Source of the DNA: Magnolia sinica
Taxonomy: Eukaryota; Streptophyta; Magnoliopsida; Magnoliales; Magnoliaceae
DNA: 64,000 nucleotides
Assembly (NCBI RefSeq): GCF_029962835.1
Contig: NC_080589.1
Location: 22,244,586-22,308,585, forward strand
Direction of reading: 5' to 3'
Below, in pieces: positions 11,217-23,786 of this stretch; the first letter of the stretch is position 1; each line of letters opens with the position of its first letter. Made by a program: the position numbers and the translations under genes. The notes beneath the pieces were generated by a model. The model worked only from the letters and a program-made list of their open reading frames with translations, ran no database searches and was not told where the DNA came from.

Positions 11217-12064
11217 TGTTGAAAATCAGTGGTTTAAAAAATAATTTTAAAAAAATAAAAATTCAAAATTTTCAAAATTTCAGGATTTTCCCGCCATAAT
11301 ACTTTTTTGAATTTTTAAATTAAAAAGTGCGGTGTGTGTGCTTTGGCCCACATCGAAAATGCAAAGAAAAGTTGTGGTTTATATGAGATGTTGAGAAGGG
11401 TGTTCTTACTTGGAACTTTTTGAAAGAGATGAAACACGGGTTGCGGAACACACGCAGGCACGCACGGGCGTGGGTGTGGATGAGGGCGAGGGCGTGGGTA
11501 GTGTGGCAGTGTGGTTGTAGTGGCGCTAGATGGCACACTTTGCACTTCGCACGTGTCGCAGAGTGGTCGCTCCCTTGCGAACTGGTGCGACCTCGGTGCG
11601 ATGGGTCTGGTCAAAGCCTTAGGGCGATATGGATCTGAAATGTTGGAAATGAGCCTGAGTTTTATAAGTGACTGAGACAGTCGGATCTTAAATCCGAAAC
11701 GTCCAGCCGTTCCTTAAACAGATGGCTACCTTAAAAGTCACAACGGTCCAAAAACGGATAGCCACTTTTAAAAGCCATAACGGTCCGATAAAAGAAACGC
11801 CTGAGATTAATGGACAACGGCCGAAACATTTTTCAAACGTTCGGACCATTGAATTCCACACAAAGAACGGGTCTAAACTCGAGGCCTATATAAACCGCAC
11901 CATTCCATCCGATTTCATCATCTCCACACACCATCTCCCCATCAAATCGATACGGTCCATAGCTTCATATTAGAATACTTTGTCATCTCCATAGTCTAAG
12001 TCTGCCAGAATAAATCGACTGCGTTAAAATTGTTCCATAGTGGACCTATCGTGATTGCTGCACG
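11217..12064 (+). repeat. Copia-1 3' LTR, truncated at its 3' end
   Basis: Begins TGTTGAAAATCAGTGG after the polypurine tract and contains CTATATAAACC near 11885. The match to the 5' LTR stops at GCTGCACG. Four bases (atgg) then precede the right copy of the 148-bp repeat, so the LTR end is missing. By eye it differs from the 5' LTR by roughly 15-20%, including indels. Confidence 0.85.
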
Positions 12065-12068
12065 ATGG

Positions 12069-12216
12069 TGAATGGTTAAGATTACCACAGGTGTGCACAT
12101 GAACCATGAATCACCTGTTGAATCTGCCTTTTCAGGCACTCTAACAAAACAGGAAAACAAGTAGGACTGTTCTCGAGGTGACCCAGACCATTCATCTGAT
12201 GGGCCTCGCATGTTAT
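12069..12216 (+). repeat. 148-bp direct repeat, right copy
   Basis: Identical by eye to 5587-5734. Host sequence continues after TGTTAT with GAACCGTGCGG. Confidence 0.9.
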
Positions 12217-13378
12217 GAACCGTGCGGTGCATCTCTTCACTCGAAGATAGGAACCATTTTGTTGGGGGATTTTTTGGACAGCTTGTGCACAGCCTGCCTT
12301 AGCACAAATGGTTCATGTTAAAGTCCCTTGGTATACATTGATACGCCATTCTCTATCCACTTGAACTTTTAGAGAAAGTGGTGATTTAACGTAATATCAT
12401 ATCAGAATGTCTTATATTTGAATCCCATAAACAACAAATGTCTCGATGATATATTCTCTAATCCTACTTTTTCTCCTTTAAATATAGTCTCATTAATGAC
12501 GCAGGGATGGACGTGATGAGCTCAATTACCGTCTTCCTCAGGGATAACTACTCCGAATCCAAGAAGTTTCTCTAAACTCCTCTTAGAGATTTCTTGAATC
12601 CATGAGGTAAAATAGGAGAATAGAAATAATTCTAACAAATTCAAAATTAAATTGATTGATAATAAAAATAAATTTATAATTCTATTTACATAGGAAGAAG
12701 TTTCATAATCAAACTCCAACTCAAACTCCCTTAAAACGTGACTTACTATAAATAGTAAACTTACTATTTATAGACAGTCATGAATTCCACTAACTTCATG
12801 GTTTTCAGCCAAAAATAGTAACTGTCTAATTTGACCTAATCACGCTATTCTTCTAATTTTTCTAAGCCCTTTTCATGTTTGGCACAACTCCTAAAGCTCA
12901 AAGGATCAAGAGTTATGTTAAAAACGAAATTAAAATGGACTTTCAACCACCAATCTAATGAATTCTTGCAAATTCGGTTGGGTGGCTGAAGTAGCTTCTC
13001 CTACTCCAAAATCATATATTATACGTCAAATAACTCATTCCAGTTTGTGAGATATATCTGCTTTAGGGTTCCACCGGTCTTGATCACTTCCGCCTTTGAT
13101 CGGGCCTTCTTTGGTTTATTTTGGTCATGAAAGTGTCCGTGACCCCTCTACATCAATTAAGCATTGAATAATAAAAGTTTATAACCAAATGGTATCATTG
13201 TATTTTGGGAAACATCTTACGACCAAATTTGTTTTTATAAATGTAGGATGAATGAGTTTTTAACCCATCAAAACTGCTCTAAAACTTCACATACAATCAA
13301 ATTATCTATATTATATGTAGATCCAAACCACTGAACAAGCAGGCCTATCTTACAAAAGTCTTACATCATCGTATTTAG
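12217..13378. other. AT-rich LTR-like sequence, family not recognised
   Basis: 12480-13165 has the look of an LTR: a TATA palindrome, A-rich stretches, and on the minus strand a beginning TGTAGAGGGGTCACGG. No partner copy or coding region is visible in the window. The rest is unassigned. Confidence 0.3.
12746..12773. promoter_or_regulatory. Perfect TATA-box palindrome
   Basis: CTATAAATAGTAA, two bases, then TTACTATTTATAG: 13-bp perfect inverted arms. Each strand therefore presents CTATAAATAG, a plant TATA consensus. It could drive transcription both ways or simply be a hairpin. Confidence 0.5.
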
Positions 13379-13880
13379 ATGAGACCCGGGATCCACCAAG
13401 GTGGGTGGAACCCCTGACTTTGGGGCTCACAATGATGTATGTGCCTTAAATCCACACCATCCAACTGTTTTGAAAGCTCATTTTAGGGCATGATCCCAAA
13501 AATGAAGCAGATCCAAATCTTATGTGGACCATACCACGTGAAACAATAGTGATTGAATCCCCACCATTAAGAGCTTCATGGGGCCACTAGAATGTTTATT
13601 TTCCATCCAACCAGTTGATAAGGTCACAAAGATCTTGATAAAGAGACCACACAAATATCAGCTTGATCCAAAACTTTTATGGCCCACAAGAAGTTTTTAA
13701 CGGACAATTATCACTGTTTCCTATATTATGGTCCACCTGAGATTTGGATCTGCTTCATATTTTGGATCATGCCCTAAAATGATCTTTCAATACGGATGGA
13801 CAACATGGATGCAGTCACACACATCACAGTAAGCCCAACAGTACGTGGTCCCACCCACCTCAGCAGATCCAGAGTCTCAC
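13379..13880. mobile_element. Palindromic MITE, shell type GTGAGAC...GGATC
   Basis: Ends are inverted copies: ATGAGACCCGGGATCCACC on the left, and GGTGAGACTCTGGATCTGC as the reverse complement of the right. The interior is the ~400-bp core found at 31.9, 50.8, 51.3 and 51.9 kb. Core signs are TCATTTTAGGGCATGATCCC on the left and CATGCCCTAAAATGATCT on the right, with CACTGTTTCCT and GTGGTCCC(A/C)CC between. No coding capacity, so non-autonomous. No clear target duplication. Confidence 0.7.
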
Positions 13881-14420
13881 CTAATACACTCCCTACATCA
13901 TTTTGATAGCTGTTTCTGACAGACCTCTTCTAAAGAATTGCTTCTTTAAAATAACATAGACAACAAACCCCCAACCAAAAGAATCTATTTCATTGCCAGT
14001 TTTGTTCCCACTAGTGGATGGAACCATGCTAACATCTGAGAGGTCAATCATGGTTTTTAATTCGACTCTTCGAGTCGAGTGGAAACTCACCCAGTCAAGG
14101 CCCAAGGGCTTATTGGCTCGACTCTCCAGAGGATGGCCCATGGTTCCTAGCCATAGCTCGGACTAGTAACATGCTGTATTGGAAATTCTGGTGTTTTGTG
14201 TTAGCTGGTTGTCCGATGAGTTTGCTATCCACCGTCCATATATCTCCATTGTATGGATGTAGAGATGCACAGACCTGTATTTGGCATTTGAAGATGGGCA
14301 GTCTGTAACTAACATTCTTCTTATCATTCATCCACACCGTTTATAGCTCTATCATATCCATGCAAAAAGCCTGCAGTCCTTTCTAATGGCATGGCCTCTG
14401 CGAGTTTCAACCCAGCCCCA
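13881..14420. other. Unassigned sequence
   Basis: No gene recognised. A palindrome CGACTCTTCGAGTCG at about 14065 is the only structure noticed. Confidence 0.4.
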
Positions 14421-14903
14421 AGGGGTTGTTTGGATCGTAAGTTACTTATGACTTAAGTAGCTTACCTTAATTTCTACTTATCAAATTGAAGTGATTAACT
14501 TTAAATAAGAAAAGCTACTTATAATTGATCATAAACCAACTTACTTATCTAATGCTGCAAGTAGAAAAAGCAACTTATTTGGTGGTATCCAAACGGGCCC
14601 TAGTAAGTTGCTTAAGATAAGTTATTTATGCTAGAAGTAACTTATCTTAGTTTTGACATATTAAGAAAATATGTTTAGTAAACAACCTACTTATCAGCTT
14701 CTCCTCTCTTTCTTCTCTCCTATGCCTCTTCAGTAACTCATGAAAAGTATAAAAGCTAAAAAAATTAACTGAAGTGATTTAAGTACTTTTAGGTAAAAAA
14801 GTTACTTATAACTAATCATAAACCAAACTTATCTGAAATAAGTTACTTATCTATTGCTGCAAGTACAAAAAGTAACTTATTTGGTGGTATCCAAATGGGC
14901 CCT
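14421..14903. mobile_element. Two adjacent AAGTAACTTATTT MITEs
   Basis: First copy about 14421-14601: AGGGGTTGTTTGGAT at the left, ATCCAAACGGGCCCT at the right. A second related unit follows and ends ATCCAAATGGGCCCT at about 14903. Both repeat GCTGCAAGTA(G/C)AAAAAG and AACTTATTTGGTGGTATCC. No coding capacity. The terminal style resembles PIF/Harbinger or hAT MITEs, but target duplications were not resolved. Confidence 0.55.
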
Positions 14904-16656
14904 AAATGACAGGGTAAGATTAAGATGATATAAGCCCATCTAAGCTGCTAATCAGCTTTCTTTATGGTGAAATCCTAGCCTTAGAGCAATACATCCGACT
15001 CTTCTATCAAAAAAAAAAATAGCAATTAGATACTCTAATGCATCTGCATCATATGAAAAGAGGAATGTTAATTGCAAGTGACATGCAGTAGGGATGTAAT
15101 CAATCTGGACCACTCATCAGGAGAGCTTCACCATATATGAGTCAAGGTATAACAATCAGTATGGTCAGTCAATCCTTACTACATTGTTATAGCAGATCCA
15201 AGAAAGAGTGGGTGGACTTTTTTTTTTCTTTCTCAAATCAAGTGCTTGGACCATTTAAACTGCCAGGTTCTATTCCATAAGCCAACTATGAAGAGGCCTA
15301 CTCGATGAGCGGTTTGAATCTCTTACACATCTTCCACGTGCATCAATGGTACTCCCATCCAATTAGCATTCCTCATCTGAAAATCCAAACCAACCAAGTC
15401 AATATCCGTGAGGCACTCCATCAGAATATCCAAATTGATGGTTCTCTGTCACAAACCATCACCAGTGATATGCATTATGAATTAGTTTACCAACAACCTA
15501 TCTTATTTCAAGAGCATTGCTTCCAAAACATGATAGACTGGAATCCACACATCAACAGAGATGCATTATGTTGGTAATTGGGGGTAGAGGGGAGAGTGGG
15601 TCATATACCAATACATATGAAACAACATTTGGGCAGTTGCATATGGTCCATGTGATACATGTGGGTGCCTGTACTTGGGCATTTGAGCTTACGGACGTTT
15701 GGATGGAAGTAAATGAGGGGAATTGACAGTAAATGAAGGTAAATGACATTTGAAGTGTGTTTGCATGCAAGTAAATGCACGGAAATGAAATGGGAGTACA
15801 TGGGCTTGCGAATGAAATCCTCTCTGCGGGAGGCAGACTGTGGACAGATCTTGGGTGGGGGCAAATCCACAGAGTCCATCCCTTTTCTCAGATCATTTTA
15901 AGTTACGAGCCCAAAAATGAGGTAGATCCATTGCTTAAGTGGTTCTCTCTCACACACACACACAGTAAAAATTAATCAAATCAGATGGGCTTATAATTGC
16001 AATAAGCATGAAACAAATTGCCAATAGATTCAGGTTAGGGTATGGGAAAGCAACTGTTTCAACATGTTATCAGGTGTGACCAGCTAGGAAGTGGGGGCAG
16101 GGGTGCAATTCAAAGCAGGAACAGCACTTGGGGCCATGTGTTAACCATTGGCAAGTTTTTTAAGGCCGTCTGTCATCTTCACGCATTTTAAGCCAGCCTG
16201 ATGACTTGGAACTGCCTGACATTTACAAAGGTCATCAAATCAATGGTACCCACCCATGCTCATGTTGAGAGGTGGCTGTTTTCTTAGCAAAGGTCTTCTG
16301 AAAGATGAAATGTAAGCACACAAGGAGCAAGTATAACCCATGAAAGGAAGCACCAAACCTTCTCATGAGCCAACAGTCACAGACATGCATACACACTGTA
16401 ATTTCTCCAGCAGCTGAAACTTGTAATACTCACAAGAAGGAACAAAAGTAACAACTAATAATCTATGGATGTTTCAATACCATGCAAGTCAATACTGGGA
16501 ATGCAGTCTAGTACATAATATCCATTAACTAAGATGAGATGAACTCATTTTTAAGTGGCAAAGCATGAAAAGGGCATAGCAATATAGATTCCTTCCCATC
16601 CTATGATGGTTGCAACTTCAATGGCATAACTAAATATGATTTATTTGCATGCATAA
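14904..16656. other. Unassigned intergenic DNA
   Basis: A 90-codon frame at 15305-15577 and overlapping frames at 15517-15975 show no motif I recognise, no codon pattern and no splice context. 15690-15800 has repeated GTAAATGA/GGAAATGA words. I see no gene. Confidence 0.4.
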
Positions 16657-16889
16657 GGGCCTGTTTGCATGAAAGCAGCTTTGGTTGAATCAGATGGGAT
16701 ATCCCCACCACCCATCCATTTCATTTCACACAACGAAAGACCTCAAAGAATGGCACCTTTCAAGAACCTCCTCAGGCCTAGAGCATTTGGGAGAATCCAA
16801 GCACACCCTACTTTTTCAGAATTAAATCCTTTCGGATAACAAAATCAAAATTAAATAAAGTTGGGATTCATTCCCATACAAACGAGCCC
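16657..16889. mobile_element. Small MITE with GGGCCTGTTTGCATG ends
   Basis: Left end GGGCCTGTTTGCATG; the right end in reverse complement is GGGCTCGTTTGTATGGG. TAA precedes the left end, but the right flank is AAG, so the 3-bp duplication is not clean. About 233 bp, non-coding, Tourist-like in termini. Confidence 0.5.
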
Positions 16890-19194
16890 AAGTATCCATT
16901 TTGAACCTTGGTAGGTTTAGTCAATGCACATCACAAGCCCAGCAGAAGGCATATTCACATGGTCAAACAATGAGAAAAGAATGGTTAAATGGTTCTTAGC
17001 ATCCAAGGATCTGGAGTGATCCCTGAGGCTTCTTATCTCATTCTTCCTAAGCTATATAATTTTATATCACAACCCTATCCTCCTACAAACTTCAGAGTTA
17101 GATTTCAAAAGATGACAAAAAAAAAAAAAACTAGTACACATGATAAGTTTCCTACTTTGTATGGGGCCATAAACTATGCGCCTGACAAAAGTGATGCAAC
17201 TATATGAAAAATCAGTTCATATAATTTATAAATCATAGAAGACATGTATGAAACACAACCAATTAATTAAAATTACATTATCCAAATCGTCTCATAACCC
17301 AAAAATTAGGATTATTTCCTCATCTAACAATGAGATTGGTGGACATTTATTGGACAATTACGAATAAAAAATATCCAATGGTCTTGTTTCAACAAACAAG
17401 TGTCCACGAATCAAAAGCCAGGATCGTTCAAACAATATAATTTTGGGACAGTGACTTAGCAACAGTGGGTTCCACAATTTAATTGGTTTAATTTGAGTTT
17501 ATATATGACGTGTACAATTTATGAATGTTATAGTTACTAGAGTATCATACAACTCCCCTTTTTAAATAGAAAATACTTTGATACTCTGGTAGAGTGTAAT
17601 GTGTGATACACGGGCACAGAGAAATTACTAAGAAATAGCTTACATGGCATATAAATAATTCAAAACAAACCATCCAAATTATGGGCACCAGTTTAAATGT
17701 TTCATGGACCCAAAATAATTCTTGTTTGATTATCAAACTCGTACATCATTGGCACTAACTGGATGGACCAAAAATAACTCTTGTTTGATTATCAAACTAG
17801 TACATTGTTGGCACTAATGGGACAGCTAGAGATGAAAGAAATATCTAGTTGCCTTATTTTATTTTATTTAAAAAAAAAAAAACAAGTGTCCACGAATCAG
17901 TGATTATTATTGTTTAACCCACCTGACTTTTATACAATAACTTAACGTGGATGGGATCCACAATTTAATTGGTTTAATTTGAGTTAATATATGCCACCTA
18001 ATACCATTTCTAAGTACCTGCATGTCAAGCATAATACACAGCCGGCAGGAGAGCTCACAGGCATCATGCTTTTCATTCTCAATTTTTTTTTTCACCATTT
18101 GCAATTCCGGCCCACTTCTGCTTGAGCTTTAATCCAGTTCCCAATCTAAATGGTTTATTCAACTTTTTTTGGGCTCCAACTTGAAAGGAATCCCTGGATG
18201 GAATTGGAAACAAAGACCATCCACCAAGTGGTAAAGGTATACTAGCAAAATTAGTTTCAAAACATGCAAAAAATTAAAGATTTACCTTTCATTTCAAATT
18301 AATAGGTAGGTCACTACTGCTTTTCAGGCAATCTTGCATGTCCATTGTAAGACCCTAGACCTCACTTCCCCTTCTCCTCTTTCTTCTTAGTTTGTAAGCC
18401 TTCAGCATATGAGGATGCTTTATTTAGTCCCTATCCCTTTGCTTTACCATGTTTCTTGTTCTTCTTTTTGAATTCTCTGATCACTATGTGTATAGACAGC
18501 TTTCATTCCTATCTCAATCTCGCTTCCTCTTACGCATACATTAGTCAAGTCATTAATAATCGTTTTTTTCTCTTTGTGAGTTAATGAATCTTGAGCGGAC
18601 CAAACTACAGAGGCACAAGGGTTAGGACAGAGTAGACCATGAACTCGTTATCTTATTTTATGTTTGGTGCCCTTAATTTTACAACAAAGTCTGTCATTTT
18701 TAGGATATGATCATGAATACCACAGGTTTCATTATACTTTATGGTAGCAAGTCACCCCATTAAAGTACCCACTAATGAATTTACAACATAATGGAAACGG
18801 TTCCCTACCAGATTTTAATGTATGCTTTTACATTAGAGGATTCCTCCATTAATCCCTAATCTTCTTCACAATTTTCATCTTTAAAAACATAAAGCTCAAA
18901 TGATTTTATGCTCAATGTTTATACAATGCCTTATCTTCTGCAGATGTTGTATCAGACAACATAGTGCGCCAGTCAATTTGCAGAGCAAGATCTAAATCCA
19001 ACAGACTTAATTCACACAGGACCTGATGCCAATTAGGAAAGTTCGATCCATTTAGGACCAAAATATTTGAGGCATACTCATGTAATAAAAAAAGTACATG
19101 AACTAATTTAAGAAAACAAGCATCATTAAGTGGTTCAAGATTTCTAGCAATCACCTAGAGAACTTTCCTTAACGCCTCTAGTGAGTGACCTAGT
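16890..19194. other. Unassigned DNA with diverged direct repeats
   Basis: About 17395-17505 and 17880-17995 share AACAAGTGTCCACGAATCA and CACAATTTAATTGGTTTAAT. They are diverged direct copies around 480 bp apart. Otherwise no gene or element recognised. Confidence 0.45.
17704..17819 (+). repeat. ~59-bp tandem duplication
   Basis: Two units beginning ATGGACC and containing CTTGTTTGATTATCAAACT and TTGGCACTAA. A few substitutions apart. Confidence 0.8.
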
Positions 19195-19467
19195 ATATAA
19201 TCATAATTACTTCTTTTGGAGCAAAATTGTGGTATACTAATTACCCACTCAATAATAAATTGTATCACCTCATAAGGTCGTCTTCATAGTAACTCCAAGT
19301 GTCAATAAAAAAAAAATGAGCCTTTGGACCAATATAATCACAATTACTTCCTTTGGACCAAAATTGTGGCATACTAATTGTCCACTTAATAATGAGTTGT
19401 ATCATCTCATAAGGTAGCATTCATAGTAACCCCAAGTGTCAGTAAAAAATGAGCCTTCAGAGTTCAG
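19195..19467 (+). repeat. 137-bp tandem duplication
   Basis: Units start at 19195 and 19332 with ATATAATCA. Both contain AAAATTGTGG and CCAAGTGTCA. Roughly 10% divergence by eye. Non-coding. Confidence 0.85.
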
Positions 19468-21339
19468 GCCATAGGTTAATCTAGATTAAGTTACATACCA
19501 AAACATCATGTGCCAATCATGTATCTAAAACACAACGATCGTACCTTTGGATCGATCCTTCCTAGTTCCCATACATCATAGGCAACTGGAAGTGTTCTAA
19601 CGACATCATCACGCAACATGATTATGGCACCATGAGACATTAATATGATCCACACAACCCTTGATTTGACATTGAGCTAGTCCTTTTAGTGATTTCCACA
19701 CCAATGTCAAACATTGTACTCTGAATCACTATTGATGGCATTAGAATTAATCATGTCCTCAATGCATGGTCTATGAGCATATTCACTTTGCCTCCCACTT
19801 AGAGTCTACATTCATCCAATCCAATCACATCCCGCTAAGGGTGTCAGCTCCTTGAGACAATTATACAAATATGGAGATTGTTCTTTTAATCATGTGAGTG
19901 GATTTAGTGTCCCAATAGTCCAAAAAGTGAGCACATAAACTCTTAAGGACAAAATCCATCCATTTAATAGCTTAGATTCACATCCGTCATCCCATAATGT
20001 TCTCAAACAATTCACACTGTGAATATGTTGGTTTTGCACAATAGTGGGTGTATAAGATCTAGTCCTTAGTACATTCTGACATATGATAGTCGAGATCACT
20101 AATATATACATATAATGGTCAAGCAGATCATGTCATCCAAAATCGATCCATATGCAACGTCTGGGATTTAAACATTTCACACATGACACGCATTGAGTTC
20201 ATAAGAAAAAAAATGACTTGGAAGTGACCATTAGCATCCACATACTGATGAAACTAATCTCAAGTACAACGTCCATAAATGTACAATCCAAATTTTGAAC
20301 ACAACACCCATCATATGGGTCAGCCCAGATATGGTCATTTTGGCACAAGGTGCCTAAAGATCGAATCACCATATCAGTAAACCTAGTTGCTCATGTCATG
20401 TACAATTCAATTTGTTTTCTTTTGAAGTGACCCTTATGGAAAAGCAAATGGACAACCCTTATAACATCCACAAACCCAAAGGCCAACTGATTGGATCTGT
20501 CCATAAGACATCCATAATATGGATGGTCAACTTCAAATCTATCCATGTGATCATCAATGATCCAAACATAACTGGCTCATAGCCAGCCATCAAGTGACAG
20601 TTTGGGCCTAATCCACTATACCTAAGATGGTAGGTCACCTAATACATCATGTGTTCACTAACCACACATTAATGAGCAATACAGGTCAGCATACAAGATC
20701 TGTCTAGATGAACAGGCAGTTCATAAGCAAGACAATGTCCAAATTTGACAAGGTCAACATGAGGGTGAATAGATTATTTTCTTGCTAATGCTTGTACCAC
20801 AGATCTAAAGCATCCGCATTGGATGTACAATTGGATAGAAGGTTCCGATTTGGTCTCGATGTGAGCCAAAAGACCACTGTCATACACCCTCTAATGTCAT
20901 GGACTTTGAGACGGACAAGGACTCTGCAGTTATGCTTGTATAAACCAATGCCCTTATAAAATTGGGCAACTACAAGATACATACCGTCTTCATATTGAAT
21001 CTAATATTGCAGTCATATGCATGGTTGAATGAATTTGACGGACAACAAAACCCTACATCTTTTGGCATCAATCACCAACCTAGTGACCTTAGGCCACTTA
21101 TGTTCATGATGCAGCGATTGAGAAGCCTTGTTGAAATTCAGCCCACCATATCTCAATAAGGATCTAAAACCACCTAATGACAAAAACATCCAAGCAGTAT
21201 TTCCAGTGATCATGTATATGCATACATACATTCTCGAAATCTACGCTCTAATACTACATGTAAACTGCTATGAAATCCTATCAAAAGTTATAATTTATCT
21301 ACTAGGATCGTGAAACACTTTATAACAACTAGAAAACCA
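19468..21339. other. Unassigned intergenic DNA
   Basis: No recognisable gene. Open frames are short, overlap on both strands and lack motifs. Confidence 0.4.
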
Positions 21340-21804
21340 CAGTAGTTAAGGGGGATCAACCATGTATCTAAAGTCATCATGAATCGGATAGTGCACTTCT
21401 CTCTCTACAATCTTGGGTTTGATGATGAAAGGCTCCAATTGTCGCTCTCACATCCCACGATGTAGAGGCCTTTGGCTTACCTTCTCCCAAAATTCAATCC
21501 TTAGGTGTGTGCTAGAGATGGCAGCTCGCCTTTTTTTTTTTTCTTCTTTTTGTTTTTTTAAAAAAATCTTGGTTTATTGAGGGAAAAGAGTCTCTCTTAT
21601 TTATAACATTTGGTTCATCTCTCCCATCATAAAAACCAAGTCCCATTAAGACTTTCTTTCCTTGTACATGCTAACACATTTGGTTCATGTTAAGTTTCCT
21701 AGTATAATTAAGCTTCAATAGCCAAGAGCACAAGTTTTCCTAAATACCAAAAAGAACACAACGTGCATGCGTCTGAGCCACCCTACACATGAGTTACACT
21801 AACA
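21340..21804 (-). repeat. Copia-type LTR fragment, minus orientation
   Basis: On the minus strand it starts TGTTAGTGTAACTCATG. It matches the plus-strand LTR at 22323 in order: TTTAGGAAAAC, TAGGAAACTT(A/T)ACATGAA, AGAGACTCTT, then CTAAG...GAGCCAA. Strongly diverged. It points away from the 22323 copy, so the two 5' ends face each other about 520 bp apart. Confidence 0.5.
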
Positions 21805-22322
21805 TACTCTAAAAGAAGCAACGGTGCATAAACCCAACGATATCACTTGTACTATGCTGATTATTGTGGATGAGGTCTAGGGGATGCAAGCTCAGTAAGC
21901 TTTAAAAGGTTGACAACTACAAAAGTCATTATCAAGTTGGAAGCTTCTAGCTTTGCACCCCGCATTTCCAACCCGAAATGAAGTCAAGACATATCTACAG
22001 AGTGCAGTGACTACCCTTGATCTTCCCTTTCTTATCTTCTCCTCACCTCATTTTTTGATTTTCTAACTCAGTACAAACAATATTTAGAACCATGAGCAGC
22101 AAAGTCAAATGGGTTTGGTACGGTCCATCGAAAATACAACAAAGTTTTGAGTTCAACTAGGCCGTACACCAAATTAGTGATAGTGCATGCTTTTTTGGAA
22201 CTACATTCACTTTGTTATATTTGCTTGCCAAAAAAAAAAAAAAAAGATCACTTCGTTATAGTTGGAATATAAATGCCAACTTGTCATGTGAAGCATCGTA
22301 CCCACGCATAAGGAGAGCCCTA

Positions 22323-22817
22323 TGTTAGCATAGCTCAAGTGTTTAGTTACCCACACCTAAGCACGCACATGCTTCTCTTGGTGTTTTAGGAAAACATGGG
22401 CTCTAAATCTTCAAAACCTAATCATATTAGGAAACTTTACATGAAGAGACTACCATGTAAAAGGAAACAGAGTCTTAGTAAGACTTCGTTTCTATAAAGG
22501 GAGAGGAGAATCAAAGACTATAAATAAGGGAGACTCTTGGCCCTCTACATACCAAATTCAAACTTATAAGGCTGCCTATATCTAACACACAACTAAGAGA
22601 GATAATTCAAGAAAAGGTGAGCCAAGTGTGTCCACACGTCGGACAAGTGGAGCTTCGAGACCGAAGTTGATGAAAGTGTGTCATGCATCACCAGTTCGAC
22701 ATGGCTCAAAGGTACGTGGTTGATATCATCATTTGTGGTTTTCTAGTTGATAATATTGTGTTTCACAATCCTTGTTGAGGAATCATCACCATTCATTGAT
22801 TTCCATAGAAGTCAACA
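22323..22817 (+). repeat. 5' LTR of the decayed copia element
   Basis: TGTTAGC...GTCAACA ends, with a primer-binding-like TGATATCAAAGTG three bases beyond. Contains CTATAAATAAGGGAG near 22519, a plausible TATA region. Confidence 0.55.
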
Positions 22818-23420
22818 TGTGATATCAAAGTGTAGGGTTTGAAACCGCACATCTGCAAATTCATGATTATCCTGAAAAGTGCATTAATGATCTTGTTTGT
22901 TAAAGGTGATTACAATACAACCTTATTGTAACCTTCAGACAAATTGCATGCAAAGTTCAGGCCTAAAGCCACTTTTAAAGATCTAAAATCATACCTCGAA
23001 TTAGATTGACTCAATGTTCCTAGATATAAGGTGCAAATCCAAACTTACAATTTGTACAAGCAATCAAATTGTTTTTAGGATACCCGAGTACAATTCTAGT
23101 CAATATGTACAAACCATAGCACTATGCATGAAGTTTTGTGTTTGGATTCTAAGGATTGTGCCTTGCTTGGAGACCCTTAATTATATGGGAATTGATAGCT
23201 TTGGGTTCACGTGCATATGCCCAAGATCCGTTGTAGAGGCCTTTTTATTATTCAGCTAATGGATTGTTCATGGGAGGTACGTGAGTTTGATCATATCCAA
23301 ATCGTTCATAAGACAACTGAGTTGGACAAATATGAGTCATTCATCCTTGAAACAACTGACAGCAATAGGTTAGATCCAGGTCATCCGTTCTGGATGACAA
23401 TACGATAAATGTGAACCATC

Positions 23421-23786
23421 CTTTTTTTCTGAAGAGTAATGAAGATTTTATTGAAAGACCCACGAAGCAAAAAGAAAGCAGGGAAAAAATACAGAGGGGA
23501 ACCCTCACAAATTACAACCTATATATATATTTCTCTCCCACCTTTATCCTGCCCACCAACTCCTCTACCGAGCCAGCACTATTTTGAAAGAACCTGCTAT
23601 TTCTCTCCCCCCAAATAACCCACCACAGAGTAAGAAAAACAAGATGCAAATTGCCCTACCTTCCTTTCCCACCCCTCCTCCATGTCGGGCCCACAAAAGC
23701 TCCCCCACATTGCGTGGCAACACCCAAGGCATGTTGAATAGGGCAAGGAAATGCACTCAAGACGTTGTGCGACAAATATAGATTTT
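23421..23786 (-). mobile_element. 5'-truncated LINE, 3' end only
   Basis: Read on the minus strand it has a short A run at its 3' end, an AATAAAATC poly(A)-signal-like word and an untranslated tail. Upstream are decayed codons of the L1-type C-terminal region (pattern W-W-V-I-W-G-E-R-N-S-R, familiar from plant LINE reverse-transcriptase tails). Only about 360 bp remain, as expected after incomplete target-primed reverse transcription. No target duplication was found. Confidence 0.6.

Larger units (their letters stand above)
5735..12068 (+). mobile_element. Ty1/copia retrotransposon, nearly full length (Copia-1)
   Basis: Order: 5' LTR, leader, gag, protease, integrase, reverse transcriptase, RNase H, polypurine tract, 3' LTR. 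Integrase before reverse transcriptase is the copia arrangement. From 6939 to 10661 one reading frame runs on, interrupted by only three stop codons. The LTRs differ by many substitutions and indels. The 5' LTR lacks about the first 35 bp that the 3' LTR has. The 3' LTR stops at ...GCTGCACG, whereas the 5' copy continues. Both outer edges abut the 148-bp direct repeat. The lineage within copia was not determined. Confidence 0.93.
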
